The notes beneath the pieces were generated by a model. That model was given only the letters and a program-made list of their open reading frames with translations. It was not told where the DNA came from and did no database searches. The position numbers and the translations under genes were made by a program. DNA of 21,362 nt from an uncultured Collinsella sp. (GTDB lineage Bacteria > Actinomycetota > Coriobacteriia > Coriobacteriales > Coriobacteriaceae): positions 1-21,362 of the forward strand of contig UQNU01000040.1 of NCBI GenBank assembly GCA_900542555.1, written 5' to 3'. Shown piece by piece: positions 21,307 to 21,362 of this stretch (its first letter is position 1; every line of letters starts with the position of its first letter).

Positions 21307-21362
21307 GCTGCCGGCAGAGACGATATGAGCAGGACATAAAAACATTGAGAGCCCCTGCTGCA

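Overview
The window looks like chromosomal DNA of a high-GC Gram-positive gut actinomycete of the class Coriobacteriia, most likely Collinsella or a close relative. This is an inference. It rests on strongly GC-ending codons, Actinobacteria/Firmicutes-type gene families (PcrA, BceRS-like and MtrAB/PhoPR-like two-component systems, DUF2207, DUF4342, GluQ-RS), a probable leaderless mRNA, and intergenic regions unusually rich in palindromes. No database search was possible.

Layout, left to right. Positions 85-4296 carry two minus-strand genes: pcrA (UvrD-family helicase) and uppP (undecaprenyl-diphosphate phosphatase). A universal stress protein (4544-4981, plus) diverges from uppP. It converges through a 91-nt palindrome and a bidirectional terminator on a minus-strand BceRS-like response regulator/sensor kinase pair (5183-6907). 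Next come a minus-strand protein of unknown function (7081-7812) and purH (7894-9501, last two steps of IMP synthesis), separated by a bidirectional terminator. A GNAT acetyltransferase (9779-10420, plus) converges on a large DUF2207 membrane protein (10559-12502, minus). The 508-bp gap after it holds a short palindrome and a possible plus-strand structured RNA ending in a terminator. Then follow gluQ (13011-14021, plus) and a convergent metallophosphoesterase (14037-14762, minus).

Positions 15078-17896 form one compact plus-strand transcription unit: promoter, DUF4342/UBA-like membrane protein, OmpR-type regulator, sensor kinase and strong terminator. Minus-strand genes 17919-18592 encode a lone galactitol-type PTS IIB and a VOC protein. 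A divergent gene encodes a membrane-anchored helical-repeat protein (18756-19379).

The right end is an accessory-looking patch. A tRNA-Leu(UAA) has its 3' end plus terminator repeated 197 bp downstream, around a GC-rich tRNA-like insert. A perfect 21-bp inverted repeat and 33-bp tandem repeats follow, then an ATPase with a DUF4143 C-terminus (19971-21272). The best candidates for something undescribed are the tRNA-derived element, the repeat array directly in front of the DUF4143 ATPase, the putative structured RNA before gluQ, and the DUF4342/two-component operon.
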